64,000 bases of DNA from Zeugodacus cucurbitae (GCF_028554725.1 NC_071671.1:46514501-46578500), one strand, 5' to 3'. Positions 1 to 13,500 are shown, counted from the first letter of the stretch. The notes: generated from the sequence alone by a model not told the origin. Translations and numbers: made by a program.

Positions 1-2091
1 GTAATGTGGCCTATTCTGCCATGATCGTTCTATAGTAGAGAAGTATAGTTGAAGTATACTGGTTGGCTTCAACTTCGAATCTGTTCAGGGCTGTGATTAC
101 TGCCACTTAATATCTAGGAAGGTTCCCACTGCAAAATTTTGATGTCTGATAGATTTAGAGACACGATCTCTTGGTGTCCTTCCCATATTAATCGAACAAT
201 CAGTCTATCCTGCGTTTTCAATAGAAAAGAAAAAATACTGTTGAGCCTGAAGTCAAACATGATTTTCAAAAAAAAAAAATGGAACAAGTATTTGTAAGTA
301 TATTTGCTAGATAAATATATTTGGCCAGAGGATTCTACTGAAATGTATATTTTGAAATATTAGTTACATTTTCAGATAAACATATGTATGTTCATCTCGA
401 ATATAATGTTCGAATTCTGCCTAAATGGTATAACAAGACTTCTGGTCCAAACCACAGTTTTCTACAATCAATATACTATATAACATTGTTTCATAATAAA
501 TTCGACAGGCTGGCTATTCGTGTAATAAATCGATGTTTATCTACTCCCAAGAAATACCGAAAAGTCTATGCTCCAAGATTACATATAAGCCTCAGTGTCA
601 GTTAGGTTCTACTACGACTCTCAAGCAGAAATATCATGATTCGAATTATTAATAATGACTAAACTAACCTTCTTGAAGTTTGTGTGGCTGACTTGCGAGT
701 TTGTCAACTTTAAAAGACTTTTTAAAATCTCCAGAAGAGTTGTGAACTTCTCACAACTTTGTGAGATTCTCAGAGCTTCGTAATGCCTGTCATACAATTG
801 TGGAATATTTTAACAGTTTTTATCGATACTCATAAGTTTGAAATCTGTTCTCTGTACTATCATTTCTGAGATGCCTAAATATGCTGAATCTCATTGAAAT
901 TACAATAAAATGCACTTGTTTAATGGAAACAAGTTTTCCATACTAACAATTATCATATTGAATCTCGATGTATTCTAAGATTTTAACTATTCCTTGGCTA
1001 TTTGACGCCAAAGTGATGCATTTTATATAATTTTGTTCTAATATTTATGTCATAAATACTTGTCTTCCGCTAACATCTTACCCTAAAAACCTGTCAATTT
1101 CCATAATATTAATAACAATTAGAATTTTATCAAAAATATATGAACTTTCTCTCACCTTAATTTTCTAATTGAATACAGTCATTACTTATACGAACATTAA
1201 GTATGATCATAAAGCCAACTGTGACCTTTAAGTGTGCCGTACAAGCGGGTCTAAATTTGCTATGCTTATAAAAATATACAGTTACAATAAAAAGAAAGCA
1301 TGAAAGTAGACAGCTGATAAAGCTTTATTGCAGCTAATTTGAATTACAAATGCCACATTCTTGCAACCGCTGACAATACAGGCGTCCGTCCCACAGAATG
1401 ATGGATTCATTGCCATTGCAGTCAGCCGAAGCTTGAAAAGAATCACAAGCGTGGAAAATATTCTGCCGCTGATTAGAAAGAAATGAAAGAAATTGTGGAA
1501 AATATACAAAGTATAGTAGTTATTATTAGAAAGCAATAATGAAGGCTGATTGTGTGACGCGCTGTATTTTCCATGTTTATAATGATAATACCATTGTACT
1601 GCGGCTATTGTAATTAATATTATTTAAAGGCAGTGCATTTTTCCATAACAGAAATTTGCATAACAGTACTAGAGATTGTTGGCTGTGTATTAATCAAATG
1701 TAGTTAACCTAGTTCTTTTGTACGGTTGTAATATATATTTTTAGTTAAGTACATACTTACACATGCTATAATAAATATGTGTTTGAAAGTCGAAAATAGA
1801 AAATTCTTGACAATTTCGAAATTATTTTTTATAACTTTTACTATTATGTAAAGAATAGGCTGTTGTACCAAGAACACAATACATTCCTTAATACCAAACG
1901 AACGCAATGCCTCTCAAAATTCTAACGGTACCAACTGATTAACGATGCAAATGATTCTTGAAAAGTTTTATGTTTTTATTAGGGTGGTACTAAATTGAAA
2001 ATGTATATGAATATTTTTATACCAGATTTCATAAACTTCAAATCCTATCGAAAATACAAAATAATTAAGTTTGAATTGGAGGCGTTTATAA
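1..2091. other. AT-rich non-coding DNA, nothing recognised
   Basis: No open frame here has a recognisable domain, and no inverted or tandem repeat stands out. The small frames in this stretch are short and have AT-biased composition typical of chance. It is probably intergenic or intronic. Confidence 0.6.
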
Positions 2092-2093
2092 TA

Positions 2094-3241
2094 TTAGGTT
2101 GACTTTTTTGCTCTTTATTCAATGCTTTATAAAAAGTGATACAGTGATCGGATTTAGTTCAAATATGCGTCGTTTTGTTCGATAATCTGTTTCCATCTAG
2201 ACGGTAACTTCATAATACCACCTCGTAGAAGCCCCCTTCTTATTTGCGAAGAACTCGGATAGCCACTTTTCACAAGCCTCTTTTGAGTTCAACTTCGCCA
2301 TGTACAGGAACAAATGGTCATCACTTGGCGCTATGTACGGGCTATATGGTGGATGCGATAGAATCTCCCATCCGAGCTCCCGTACCTTCTGATGAGTCAT
2401 CAACGAAATGTGTGGTCTGGCGTTGTCCTGGTGGAACTACACCCTTCCTGTTGGCCAATTCTGCACGCTTCTGGTCGATCGCCTGCTTCAAGCGGTCCAG
2501 TTGTTCGCAGTAGATGGTAGAATTAAGCCATATGGTCCATATGGGTTCAGCTCATAGTGGATGATTCCCTTCGAATCCCACCAAACACACAGCAAAACCT
2601 TCTTGGCCGTCATTCCAGACTTGGCCACTGTTTGGGACGATTCACCGGCCTTCGACCACGACCGTTTTCGCGTGATATTGTCGTATGTGATCCATTTTAC
2701 GTCGCCACTCATCATCCACTTCAGTAATAGGTCGAGATCGTTCCGTTTCAGCAGCAGCCATCTGCAGTTGGTTTAAAATGGTTTGGTGAATAACTCCCAT
2801 ATTCTGGGCGAGGTCACGAGATGCCACATGCCGGTCTAACTAGATGGATGTTTTCCATGATTTGATCGGTATTCGCCGTCATAGGTCTTCCGAAGGCTGA
2901 CATATCCATGGTGTCGTTTTCACCCGCTCTGAATTTTCGAAAACATTCCTCCGCAGTTCGAAGTGATAGAGTACCATCCCCCAAAACACCATTAATCTCA
3001 CGGAACGTTTCTCTTGCGGATTTGCCTTTAACGAAGGAAAACTTGAAAATAGCGCGATTTTCGGCGTTAGTGAACTCAATGTTTACACGTCTATAACTGT
3101 TGAACGCAATATCCAAACTAATCATGCATAGTGTCGTTTTGTAGGTTATGGCAAGATCTTTCTAAGATGTATAGTATTGCCAGATACGAGCTCTGTAGCG
3201 CTTTATACATAGCCGCGGAAGAGAGATATTTGCCAACCTAA
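2094..3241 (-). mobile_element. mariner element with intact ends, transposase decayed
   Basis: The element is 1148 bp. It begins TTAGGTTGACTT on the + strand and its other end, read inward, is TTAGGTTGGCAA, giving imperfect terminal inverted repeats. A TA dinucleotide flanks each end (2092-2093 and 3242-3243), the target-site duplication expected of the Tc1/mariner superfamily. Length is close to a full mariner (about 1.3 kb), so only small deletions have occurred. The coding strand is -, and the transposase is split over several frames. A related, much shorter remnant lies at about 14760-15050. Confidence 0.9.
2197..3123 (-). pseudogene. mariner transposase pseudogene
   Basis: Transposase for the surrounding mariner element (cut-and-paste DDD nuclease acting at its own terminal repeats in the nucleus). 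Pieces appear in order in different frames. The N-terminal helix-turn-helix region (about 3123-2814) contains FVKGKSARETFREI and ECFRKFRAGE. A middle piece (about 2715-2488) has GDVKWITYDN and RKRSW, corresponding to the conserved GDEKW(I/V)xYDN block with the first catalytic Asp. The C-terminal piece (2403-2197) has ELGWEILSHPPYSP and APSDDHLF, the conserved HPPYSPDLAPSD block with the third catalytic Asp. The block that normally reads DNARPH survives only after a frame change near 2430. At least three frameshifts make it non-functional. Confidence 0.88.
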
Positions 3242-3243
3242 TA

Positions 3244-6200
3244 TTGAGACTTAAATTAAATATAATTAATTTTTCAGAACTGTACCCAAAAATATCTCAT
3301 ATAAATTCTGAAATCGATATTTCTACTTACCATATTACTATCATAGCTAATTAATAGATTTAACTCGTTAATCTTATTGTTGATTTGCATGTATAATTCT
3401 TGAGAGAGTTCTGAATAGAAAAAAATTACGAATCCAACATGAATATTTAGTTCAAAATATATACGAGTTAGCTCCGAAAATAGTAGTCTTATACAAAAAT
3501 CTTATATTGGACAAAAATAACATTCTAATTTAAAAAATAAAAACCACCTTAATAGTCACACAAACTGTTCTCTGCGCCACTTGAAGTAACAATAATCACT
3601 CAGCACAAATACACACAAGCACACGACAAAAGTAAACAACTTCATTTGAATATGAATGCAATGGATAAATTGTCAAATTTATAGCATCTACACTCTACAG
3701 AAAGAGAATAAAAAATGTGAAGAAGACTAAACAGCAGCAAACGCGCCAACAAAATGTCACACTATGCCACCGGCCACATCAGAACGATATTTTACGAGCA
3801 GCTGCGCCGCCGCAATAGTCGCCGTAACGAGACATTGGTCAATGCGTAGCAGCAGGCAGTCCGGCGGATGCAAAGCCAACCCAAGTCGGTGTATTAGAGA
3901 AGAAGAAATAGGCGGCGGCAACAGGCATGTGTCGTAAACACTTTACAACAATGTCGTTAGAGCCAGTTTTCATTCCGACCGGACGGACGGACCGACGCGC
4001 AGACCAACGGCTAGTGGTGTTGGCACAGCGGTAGCGGATTGACTTGTTAAGATTCTTATTTGGTTACCTTAGATCGTGTTTGACAGCGAGATAAAGTGCC
4101 GCTAGTTACGCGTGTATACACACGTGCCGGCCTCTACATAATACTTTGTGCCTATATACATATGTATGTGTCTCTGTGTGTCTATTGATGCATCGTAAAA
4201 CCGTGCAGATTATGGCAGTAACAAATTTGGTGGTTACAATTAAAACAAGTCACTGAAAAATTTGAACAAAATGGAAATGAAAGCTGGATTATTAAGTGAC
4301 AGAGCACTGCAAGTGGAAATATTCACCCAGACATCTTTCTAGTTTAGTTATTTGCAGCCAAAGCATAATGTTTTCATTTAAAGGGTTATGGTAAATTCCA
4401 TAGTAATTGTTTGAGTCCAAAGATGCTGTTTAGATGTCTCAAGTTAAGCGAAGAATATTTAGAGAATGGCTTATAAAAGGACTACTATTTTGCTGCAATA
4501 TTCTCGGAATCTCTGTAATTTGTTGAAGTTATTTCTTAACGCATTCCAATCCCTTCTGTGTAACTATTTAGTTTACTTTGTTGTAACACATTTGTTTCAT
4601 CTATATTTTCAATGAATGTAAAGAAAACCAAAAGTTAGACTCTGGTTGCTTCCTTTCTAAACCAGTTTCGTTTCTAATACAAGAGTTGCTTTTAATATTT
4701 CGGAGGTGATAATGAAAGTAATTCTAGATAAATTTAGTATTTTCAAGTATGCACGCTTCTCCAACTATCTGTCTTGTTGTTGTAGCGATATCAGAACATT
4801 CCGAAAATAGAAAATGGAGGTGATAATCCTTGCTCACATAAAATCCGGGTTCCTACCGACTACTTAGAACCCACTACCGTGGGAATTTCTAAAACGCCTA
4901 CAGATTTCGAAGTCATATCCATGTTTGATGAGTAAACAGAACGTGCCAAATTAGAACGAATAGACGAAAATCCCTTTTCATGGCCGATGTGATGATTTAA
5001 GAGATGATTTGTGAATAATATATGCATAACCTCTGTGAGTCAATAGAATTAATAAATCATTAAATGGCTCATGGTGTATCTTAATCACATATATAGTAAT
5101 AGATTAATTTTACAGTTGGCTCAATTCGTTTTTTTCTTTCGAAATCTCGAATCAAACATTTGCCCTCTTGGTCATTGCAATGGAAATTAGATTGCGTTCA
5201 TATTTTTATTTACTTCACAACAGTTTAAAATGCCTTTAGAGCTTGTACTAAACTGAGGAGATGAAGATATAAACTGCCTGATCTTAACCACGATTGAAAT
5301 CTCGAATGTCTTCGTCAAACTTTTGCACAACATTTTGGCTATGCCGTGTTAAAGACTTTTAAAAACAAGTTTAAGCTTTGTTTTGAAAATATAGGTATAT
5401 AAGATTGGCATGGTTTCCGGTATTAATGTTTGGCAGAAGATAAAATAGTAAATACGAAAATCATATAAAAGACTGGAATGAGGACTTTCAAAAATACTTG
5501 CCGCATTTTTGTTTCATATATAGAACATGGATGTGCTCTATATTATTACTTCAAAGAATTGTCTATATCTCCAATTTTCTGGGTAACATCCAGCAAAAAA
5601 TAAATTAACAGAGAACTCAAGAATTTATTTATCCATAAAAATCACACAAAAGAACATTTTTGATAAATAAAACCAACAGAGGGTTACCAACTACCAAATT
5701 TTTGTTAAATATTTTTGGGATTTTATGAGTCAAAACAATGAGATGATAAATATGTATCCGAAAAAAAAGGATCATTAACAAAAACGTGTTTTTATGCCTA
5801 GAATTAATCAATTTAGGAAACAATTGCTCGAAAAGTATGAATGCAATAGATAATATACTTTTCTGACAGCATAATTACAGCGGAAACATTATTCATTACT
5901 AAATAGCATGAATTAACCTGGTTAAGAAATATCAAACAGTCAAAACCAATACAATATACAATTACAATAATTCATATACTTTATCTAACACTCCAGCAGA
6001 AATCAAAGTGCTATTTCTCGAAAATGAGTAGCCACCGCAGTTGAGACAAATTAAAAGTTAACCCAAAACTGTCAGCAAGATCAATGTTCCAGCAAGACTG
6101 CCTACAATCTTGTCTACTTGTCACTCACCTTGTCGGTTCGCAGCATCTGCCTTACATTTTCAAAATCACTTGACTGCGCCCGATAACTAGAACTGTCACA

Positions 6201-7625
6201 CATCATTTGAAGTTGTAAAAAAGATAAACATACATAATTCTCAAGATATCTGCATGATTGCCGCGTCAACTGTTGCCCCAATTTCATACCGAAGCATATA
6301 AATTCAAACTGTAATGCCTTGTCTGAATGCATTTCCACAACTCATCTTCGTAATGTAACCGCTTAAGATCAACTGACTGTTTGTAAACAAGTCTACGAGT
6401 ACAAGTACGATCAGTGATCGTGTTAGTGGGCTAACACCTCCATTTTTTTCCACTCAACACTTATCAGCGCGACGCAATCGTCGACAATTACGTGTGCATT
6501 TTCCTGCTCTATTTACTCACTCACTGTTTTGTTTGTTCGTAAACGAGAAATTTTCCGCTTGCTCGGCTACATAAATCGATCGATCGGCTTTTACCGTCGT
6601 TTGATTACGAGAATTGCGCGCAGCGGTGTTGTCGGCGGCGACATACCGAGAAACCACATAATGTGCATGGGTGTGTGCGAGTTCTGAGTTAATGCGAGAC
6701 AGTTATTCGATATTTCATCTCCGCCGGAAGTCGTTGGTCAGTAATGATCAGCATTTGCCGCTAAGTGACGCAGCCGGACGCACTACAAAACATGTTTACA
6801 TTATGTTTCATACTTAATTTCTTAATTTTTTCCATTTCTAATGCGGTAGAAAGGCCTTAAGTGACACAGTATTTTTTATTTCTTCTCTTTTTGTATTGTA
6901 TCATTTTGTTTTCTTGTTTCTTGAGGCCAACAAGCTTGTAATTCCAGCGTTATTAACAGCTAATAATAATTTCGTTGTTAAGTGGTGCATGTGAACCAAA
7001 TTTTGTTGAACGCAATAAAAATGCGTTGCACATGCGTAGTCGATAGCATGTGAAATTAACGCTCTAAATCATGATTTGCGTTGAAATATGAAATTTTCTA
7101 CTCCAGTTTTCATTTTTAATAATTTTATTTTCATAACAAATGCTTGTTGATTTAATGAAACTTCAATTACCAGTATTCCTAATTGCATAGATCGCGTGTT
7201 AGAGTTCACTAGCAATTTAGACGCTGCGCTGGCGGTAGCTGCCACTTTATAGGCAAAATGCCATGGCAGTAAGCTGCTCTTAATAATTTAGCTTATCTCT
7301 TTATTTGCTTTCCATTCAATGTGATACTTTATTGCAAGCTCCAATTGCTCCAACTGTTCCACTAAAATTGTCTAGCCGGAAGCTTGGCAGCGCTAATTGA
7401 AGTCGGCGGTTTGAGTATTTTATGAAATCTTGTGGAGTTGGTAAGCAGTGGATTGAAGTTGAATTAGATTAATATGATTATGGAAAACCGCAATCTATAT
7501 ACCACCTAAGTTGTTGGAAATACAAAAAAAAATAAAAAGTACTTTTTAAGCTCATTGGTAGACCTCCCAGGCGTAGTAATTTTTATGCATAAAATAAGAT
7601 TATCAATAAGTCACAGAATTAAATA
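3244..7625. other. non-coding stretch with two GC-richer patches
   Basis: No protein-coding region could be supported. Two patches stand out from the AT-rich background: about 3740-4110 (CGCC/GACGG-rich) and about 6440-6780 (CGCGAC, GTCGGCGGCG). In fly genomes such patches in otherwise AT-rich DNA often mark promoters or untranslated first exons, but I could not identify a convincing initiator plus downstream element, or a splice donor, on either strand. The remaining sequence looks like ordinary intergenic or intronic DNA. Confidence 0.4.
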
Positions 7626-7627
7626 TA

Positions 7628-8309
7628 CGAGGGCTGCTATATATAATTCTGGCCTAAAATTGAAAATGGGAATATTTATCAACGAAAATGGTTGTATTGT
7701 TGTTCAAAATATTCTCCATCAAGATTTATACACTTTTGCACGCGCTCGAACCAATTTTCGAAGAACTTTTTGTGAGCCTTTTTTTGAGCGATTGTTAAAT
7801 TGTGCGGGATCCAACGAGAACAAACCTTTTTTACAGCCAGGTGTTCATGCAATATCGAATGGGTGGGAGAAATGCATAGGTCTTGCATTATCAGTTCACG
7901 TACGGCATCGATGTTTTCTGGCATAACGGCTGATTTTGGACGACCTTCATGGAATTCGTTTTTGAGCGAGCGTCGGCCACGATTGAATTCGTTGTACCAG
8001 TTTTTCACAGTGCTATAGGATGGTGCTTCATAGCCATACAAAGATTTTAGTTCATCGATTCACTCTTGTCGCGATAATCCACGTCGAAAGTTGTGAAAAA
8101 TGATCGCACGAAAATGTTCACGAGTTAATTCCATTTTTTGGCCGAGATGAATTTTTTAATTCCCTGTAAATAAAACAATTCACGATTAAATGACAAAACG
8201 TTCTGAGTGATGTTATGCTAAAAAATGTCAAACCTTCCAATGGAAATGTCAGATTGCACCTGGCAACACTTAGTGTTGCCCAGGCCAGAAATATATATAG
8301 CAGCCCTCG
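7628..8309 (-). mobile_element. internally deleted mariner (GYEAPSYSTV type)
   Basis: This is a 682-bp element with terminal inverted repeats of about 28 bp, beginning CGAGGGCTGCTATATATA and followed by the shared TTCTGGCCT. TA target duplications lie at 7626-7627 and 8310-8311. Just inside the right end is a near-palindrome, GGCAACACTTAGTGTTGCC (about 8262-8280). The length is roughly half that of an autonomous mariner, and the catalytic part of the transposase is missing, so this is a non-autonomous deletion derivative. A sister copy with a different internal deletion lies at 41628-42215. Confidence 0.92.
7679..8134 (-). pseudogene. mariner transposase fragment, DNA-binding half only
   Basis: Read on the - strand, the segment starts near 8134 with a Met-Glu-Leu-Thr-Arg-Glu start and the first helix-turn-helix region. 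This is interrupted by a TGA where the sister copy has a Cys codon in RQECIDELK. It then continues open from 8041 with YGYEAPSYSTVKNWYNEFNR and GRRSLKNEFHEGRPK, the second helix-turn-helix and linker typical of this mariner group. After SRWIPHNLT (the conserved WVPHxL-like block that precedes the catalytic domain) the frame runs into EYFEQQYNHF. The DDD catalytic region is therefore deleted and replaced by the extreme C-terminal sequence. It cannot catalyse transposition, although the DNA-binding half is largely recognisable. Confidence 0.85.
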
Positions 8310-8311
8310 TA

Positions 8312-8718
8312 CAATTCGAAACTTCAATATTCAATACACTCTATTTTTTTATAGGGATTAAGTCGGCACTTTTAATTCCATCAATTAATCTTAAGGCTTG
8401 TGGTACACAATTTCCTTTCCAAGAGACCCTCAAAATATAATTAGAAGATCGGTTAAAGTTGAAATTCTATGTTATATTCATTTGAAGGGACTTTATTATC
8501 TAACAATCTACCGATTCAGAGAACTTTTGAGAATCACTGAATGCCACATGAGTAATATCAGTATACAAGCAGTACAAGCAGCTTAACGAATAATGTTTTT
8601 AGTCAACGTCATTGGGGTATTTTTCATCTCGACCTTTCGATGGTCCATCCATCATAATCGTATAAGTAAAAGTGTCAAAAATGAGAGTGGAAACCAAGTA
8701 CAAATATAAATTTCCAAA
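8312..8718. other. short non-coding spacer between two transposons
   Basis: About 400 bp of AT-rich DNA between the deleted mariner and the truncated RTE copy. I see no gene or repeat in it. Confidence 0.6.
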
Positions 8719-8727
8719 TTACAAGTA

Positions 8728-10588
8728 TGTATGTGATTGGCGTTGCAACCGTTTAGCCGGTTATAGCCGAATCGACGATAGTGCGCCACCTGTCTCTCTC
8801 CTTCGCAGTTCGGCGCCAGTTGGAGATCCCAAGTGTAACCAGGTCGCTCTCCACCTGGTCCCTCCAACGGAGTGGAGGCCTTCCCCTTCCTCGGCTTCCT
8901 CCGGCGGGTACTGCATCGAACACTTTCAGGGCTGGAGTGTTTTCGTCCATTCGGACAACATGACCTAGCCAGCGTAGCCGCTGTCTTTTTATTCGCTGAA
9001 CTATGTCAATGTCGTCGTATAACTCGTACAGCTCATCGTTCCATCGTCTGCGGTATTCGCCGTTGCCAATGTTCTGAGGACCATAAATCTTGCGCAAAAT
9101 TTTCCTCTCGAAAACTCCTAGTGTCGTCTCATCTGATGTTGACATCGTCCAAGCTTCTGCACCGTAAAGCAGGACGGGAATGATAAGCGACTTGTAGAGC
9201 TTGATTTTGGTTCGTCGAGAGAGGACTTTACTGTTCAATTGCCTACTCAGTCCAAAGTAGCACCTGTTGGCAAGAGTTATTCTGCGCTGGATTTCGAGGC
9301 TGACATTGTTCGTGTTGTTGATGCTGGTTCCCAGGTATACGAAATTATCTACGACCTCGAAGTTATGACTGTCAACAGTGACGTGGGAGCCGAGACGCGA
9401 ATGCGCCGACTGTTTGTTTGATGACAGGAGATATTTCGTCTTGTCCTCATTCACCTCCAGACCCATTCGCTTCGCCTCCTTATCCATGCGGGAAAAAGCA
9501 GAACAAACGGCGCGGTTGTTGCTTCCGATGATATCAATATCATCGGCGTACGCCAGGAGCTGTACACTCTTGTAGAAGATTGTACCTTCTCGGTTTAGCT
9601 CTGCAGCTCTTATAATTTTTTCCAGCATCAGGTTAAAGAAGTCGCACGATAGTGAGTCACCTTGTCTGAAACCTCGTTTGGTATCGAACGGCTCGGAGAG
9701 GTCCTTCCCAATCATGACGGAGCTTTTGGTGTTGCTCAACGTCAATTTACACAGCCGTATTAGTTTTGCGGGGATACCAAATTCAGACATCGCGGCGTAA
9801 AGGCAGCTCCTTTTCGTGCTGTCGAAAGCAGCTTTAAAATCGACAAAAAGGTGGTGTGTGTCGATCCTCTTTTCTCGGGTCTTTTCCAAGATTTGGCGCA
9901 TGGTGAATATCTGGTCAGTTGTCGATTTTCCAGGTCTAAAGCCACACTGATAAGGTCCAATCAGTTTGTTGACGGTGGGCTTTAGTCTTTCACACAATAC
10001 GCTCGATAGAACCTTGTATGCGATATTTAGGAGGCTGATCCCACGGTAATTGGCGCAGATTGTGGGATCTCCCTTTTTATGGATTGGGCAGAGCACACTG
10101 AGATTCCAATCGTCAGGCATGCTTTCTTCCGACCATATTCTGCAAAGAAGCTGATGCATGCACCTTATCAGTTCTTCGCCGCCGTATTTGAATAGTTCTG
10201 CCGGTAATCTATCGGCCCCCGCTGCTTTGTTGTTCTTCAAGCGGGTAATTGCTATTCGAATTTCTTCATGGTCGGGTAATGGAACATCTGTTCCATCGTC
10301 ATCGATTGGGGGATCGGGTTCGCCATCTCCTGGTGTTGTACTCTCACTGCCATTCAGCAGGTCGGAGAAGTGTTCCCTCCATAATCCCAGTATGCCCTGG
10401 ACATCGGTTACCAGATTACCACCTTGGTCTCTACATGAGGATGCTCCGGTCTTAAAACCTTCGTTAAGTCGCTTCATTTTTTCATAAAATTTTCGAGCAT
10501 TCCCTCTGTCTGCCAGCTTCTCAAGCTCTTCGTACTCACGCATTTCGGCCTCTTTCTTTTTTTTGTCTGCAAATGCGTCTCGCTTCCC
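8728..10588 (-). mobile_element. 5'-truncated RTE-type non-LTR retrotransposon
   Basis: This 1861-bp insertion is flanked by a 9-bp target-site duplication, TTACAAGTA, at 8719-8727 and 10589-10597. Its 3' end (low coordinate, because it lies on the - strand) finishes in a short CATA-type tandem repeat (CACATACATA) instead of poly(A), as is common in the RTE clade. The 5' end is cut off inside the linker between the endonuclease and reverse-transcriptase domains. Sequence is nearly identical to the corresponding part of the full-length copy at 43600-46864, so it is a young insertion. Confidence 0.93.
8753..10543 (-). pseudogene. RTE reverse transcriptase, truncated but open (596 codons)
   Basis: This is the C-terminal 60% of an RTE polyprotein and lacks the apurinic-type endonuclease. 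It opens at an internal Met (MREYEELEKL). A T8 run just upstream (10557-10564), against T7 in the full-length copy, puts the remaining 5' codons out of frame. Reverse-transcriptase blocks are visible in order: CPIHKKGDP and ANYRGISLLN, GPYQCGFRPGKST, DFKAAFDS, GFRQGDSLSC, and the catalytic LLAYADDIDI. Downstream comes the RTE-type tail with RLRWLGHVVRMDE and RGRPPLRWRD. Unlike the full-length copy it keeps the Cys codon after DSLS. The reverse-transcriptase core appears uninterrupted, but without the endonuclease and 5' region the copy is dead on arrival, as usual for 5'-truncated retrotransposons. Confidence 0.93.
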
Positions 10589-10597
10589 TTACAAGTA

Positions 10598-13500
10598 GTG
10601 CTGCAAAAATATAGAAATTACTCTACGATTATCCAAATAAGCTATCTTAAAATTATTTGTATGTAGCTCTAGAAATTGTGCTAAATTTGATAGAAGAGTG
10701 AGAGAAATAAAGCTTGACTGAAACCCACAAGCCCTTCACTACAATAGAGAGAGGAAGAGAGTAGTTTCTACTGTGTTTATCTGCTCAATTACAATAGCTT
10801 CAGCGTGCAAATAGAATGCTTTTATAGCATTATATAGATCAGAAGTTATAGTAAAGAAGATCAATGTAATTTTATAAATATATTTAAAAAGGATAAAGAA
10901 AGAAAAAGGCTGATAATAGCGAGCTTCTTATCTTCTTTATTTGTCTATTCGCATTCGAATATTTTACATTAGAAAACCATAGGTTTTTAATTATCGCTGC
11001 ATATTGTTCTCTGTATCTATCTCTCCACATCCGTGAGATTGCCAACGCTCTGTATTTCTTGTCCATTCTCTAATGTTTCGAAGCCATGAAAATTGTTTCC
11101 AATCAATACCCCGTTTTCCTTCAATTTTCCTTTGATAATTAATTGCAGGAGCTCGCTTTTGAGGTTCCTCAAAATATGTCCTAGGTAGGATGCTATTCTT
11201 GTTATTATACTATCGCGGTTCATTATTCCAAAACTTCACTGTTAGTTACTCTATCTGTCCCTCGATTTTTTAGCATTCTTCTAAAAAGCCTATTTTTATT
11301 TAACCCAAAGATTCTGACGAGAATAGTTTATGTCTGAATTTTAAAGAAAATAGTTGGCAACGCTATGAAAAACTAAATTCCTTTTCAAAAAATTTTTTTT
11401 AGTATCTCCATTTTTAATATATTCATGTATTGCGCTCCTGCAATTTATTTTATTGTCTAATTTATTTTTGAAAAATAAAGTATTGTAATCACAGACCAAA
11501 TAAAATTGTAAATAACTCTGTTTAGTTATATATTGTTTAGTTATATATTCCGACCTGCTACCAAACGTTGACACGCTAAATAAAGTTTAATGATCGCTGG
11601 ACATGCAACCTAACGAACCACTCGCTATATCCTGATTGCCATGCGCCAAACTGCAAGCGAAGCATTTAGTGCACGACTACCGCATTGCAAGAACAAGCAG
11701 CTCAACAAAGCAATAAAAAATATGCAATATACAATTGACAAAGAAGCAATTACCACGATAATCACTGCCATGCGAAGTGATCGACTAAAGACTAGAGAGG
11801 AAGCAGAGGAAAAATTTGTTTGCAAACAACTTTTGGCAGTTGAGCTGGGATGGCGCTAAAGGCCATGCAATTTATTGCTCTATTTATGTGTAAACTTTTT
11901 GCAATTACTTTTTTTACGTTTCTTCAGTTTTTCAAGCATTCAAGCATATGCTTGAACTCGTTTTCGGTAGCAATTCATCACTTAGTCACAATCTTTTAAT
12001 TTTATTTTTATTGTGAAGTGGCATCTATGTACATATTTAACTTTTTGTAGTTGCAACTAGTCGACTGATATGGCTATACATATTTATAAGTTAGCGCTTG
12101 CTTTGTTTGACGATAGCAACTATGATTAACAGGCAGTTGCTGCTGCCAACGGCTATGCAATCAATCATTTTCGCAATTTCCAACAACTGCAACAATTTAT
12201 TATGCCGATTTCAACGCAAAAGTGGAACAGTATTTAATAAGCCATTTGACTACTTTACTATTTGCTGGGAGATACGAGTAAATACATATATCTCGGTAGT
12301 CATAAGGACGATTTTTAAGGGAAGATAAACCATATTTTTTCATAAATTTAATGAAAAGATACCATATTTTTTAATATAAGTGAGTGACGTCAAACGAATA
12401 CTCAACTCGAATAAGTTGACATTTCATTAATAAACTTGTTTATGTTCGCTCCGATCCTCGGGACACTCTTCTTCGACTGGATTCCTCGTTACGCATCGTG
12501 AGGATCTCCACCACTAACATATTCTGCTCTTAACATAAGTCTTTCAAGATCTTCCACAAAAAGTCCACCAACTTAAGATAAGTATTCTCTAGGTTACAAC
12601 AGTCGGACGATCTGTTGGGATCGCAGGCTATTTGTTGTGGTATTCCAACCTGTTGCAACTAAAGTTCTTCTTTGTACTCTACCTCGATTTGTATTTTCCT
12701 AGAATTAGAATTAGAATCTGAATTAGCGGCAGAGGTAACCAAAATATATCTGTTTCCTTAATGAACTCCTTGATAATATAGCAGATCTCTTGAACTCCAC
12801 TTGGGCCTTTATATCCCGAATGTCGATTAAAGCAAAAGTTAACTAGGAATGTCAATTCTCCCGAATCCACACAAAAACCCTATTGTTGGACGTACCTGGA
12901 TTTCTCTATGATCATGTGGAACTTTTTGAGCTCTTCCATTAAAATAATTGAGCCTTTGTGTCGACCATATATCTAACATTTGCCATAGATTCGTGTTTTT
13001 TTTTGTGAACTCTAAGTGATTCTCATTTGAAGCTTCCACTGATCGAAATATTATATTATTTATAAACAATTTAGAGTCATTTTTTAGGCAGACAATTTCG
13101 GAGCAGACTCAATAATGCCTCACTAAAACATAGACTATGCACACATAGACTATATATGGAAGAAACGGATTGATGATTGAACTTCTTCTTTATTCCAAAA
13201 ATATATACTGATTTTATCAATAGATGGCAACCACATTTCAATAGAATTTACTTGCAAATTTTCTGCTTCAACTTGAGATCTCCACTCAAACTTTTCCGCC
13301 AGCAGCTTCTCCAACATTTTTGCTGATTCATTATTTTGACATAGCGTTGTGGTGATATATATTTTTAGCTCACAACGCTAATGCTAATAAACAACAAAAG
13401 AATTTGCAACCAACAACACAACAATAGATACCGATTGCTTCAAGTGGTGCAACAACAAAGGCCAACTAATTGCAGTGGCAACGCCTCGACGCAAAATACA

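Noticed and set aside
4770..4915. TTGTTGTAGCGATATCAGAA plus CCGGGTTCCTACCGACTAC, reminiscent of a common fly SINE-like repeat
   Set aside because: I recall a similar dispersed motif, but there is no second copy in the window and no visible ends, so I do not call it.
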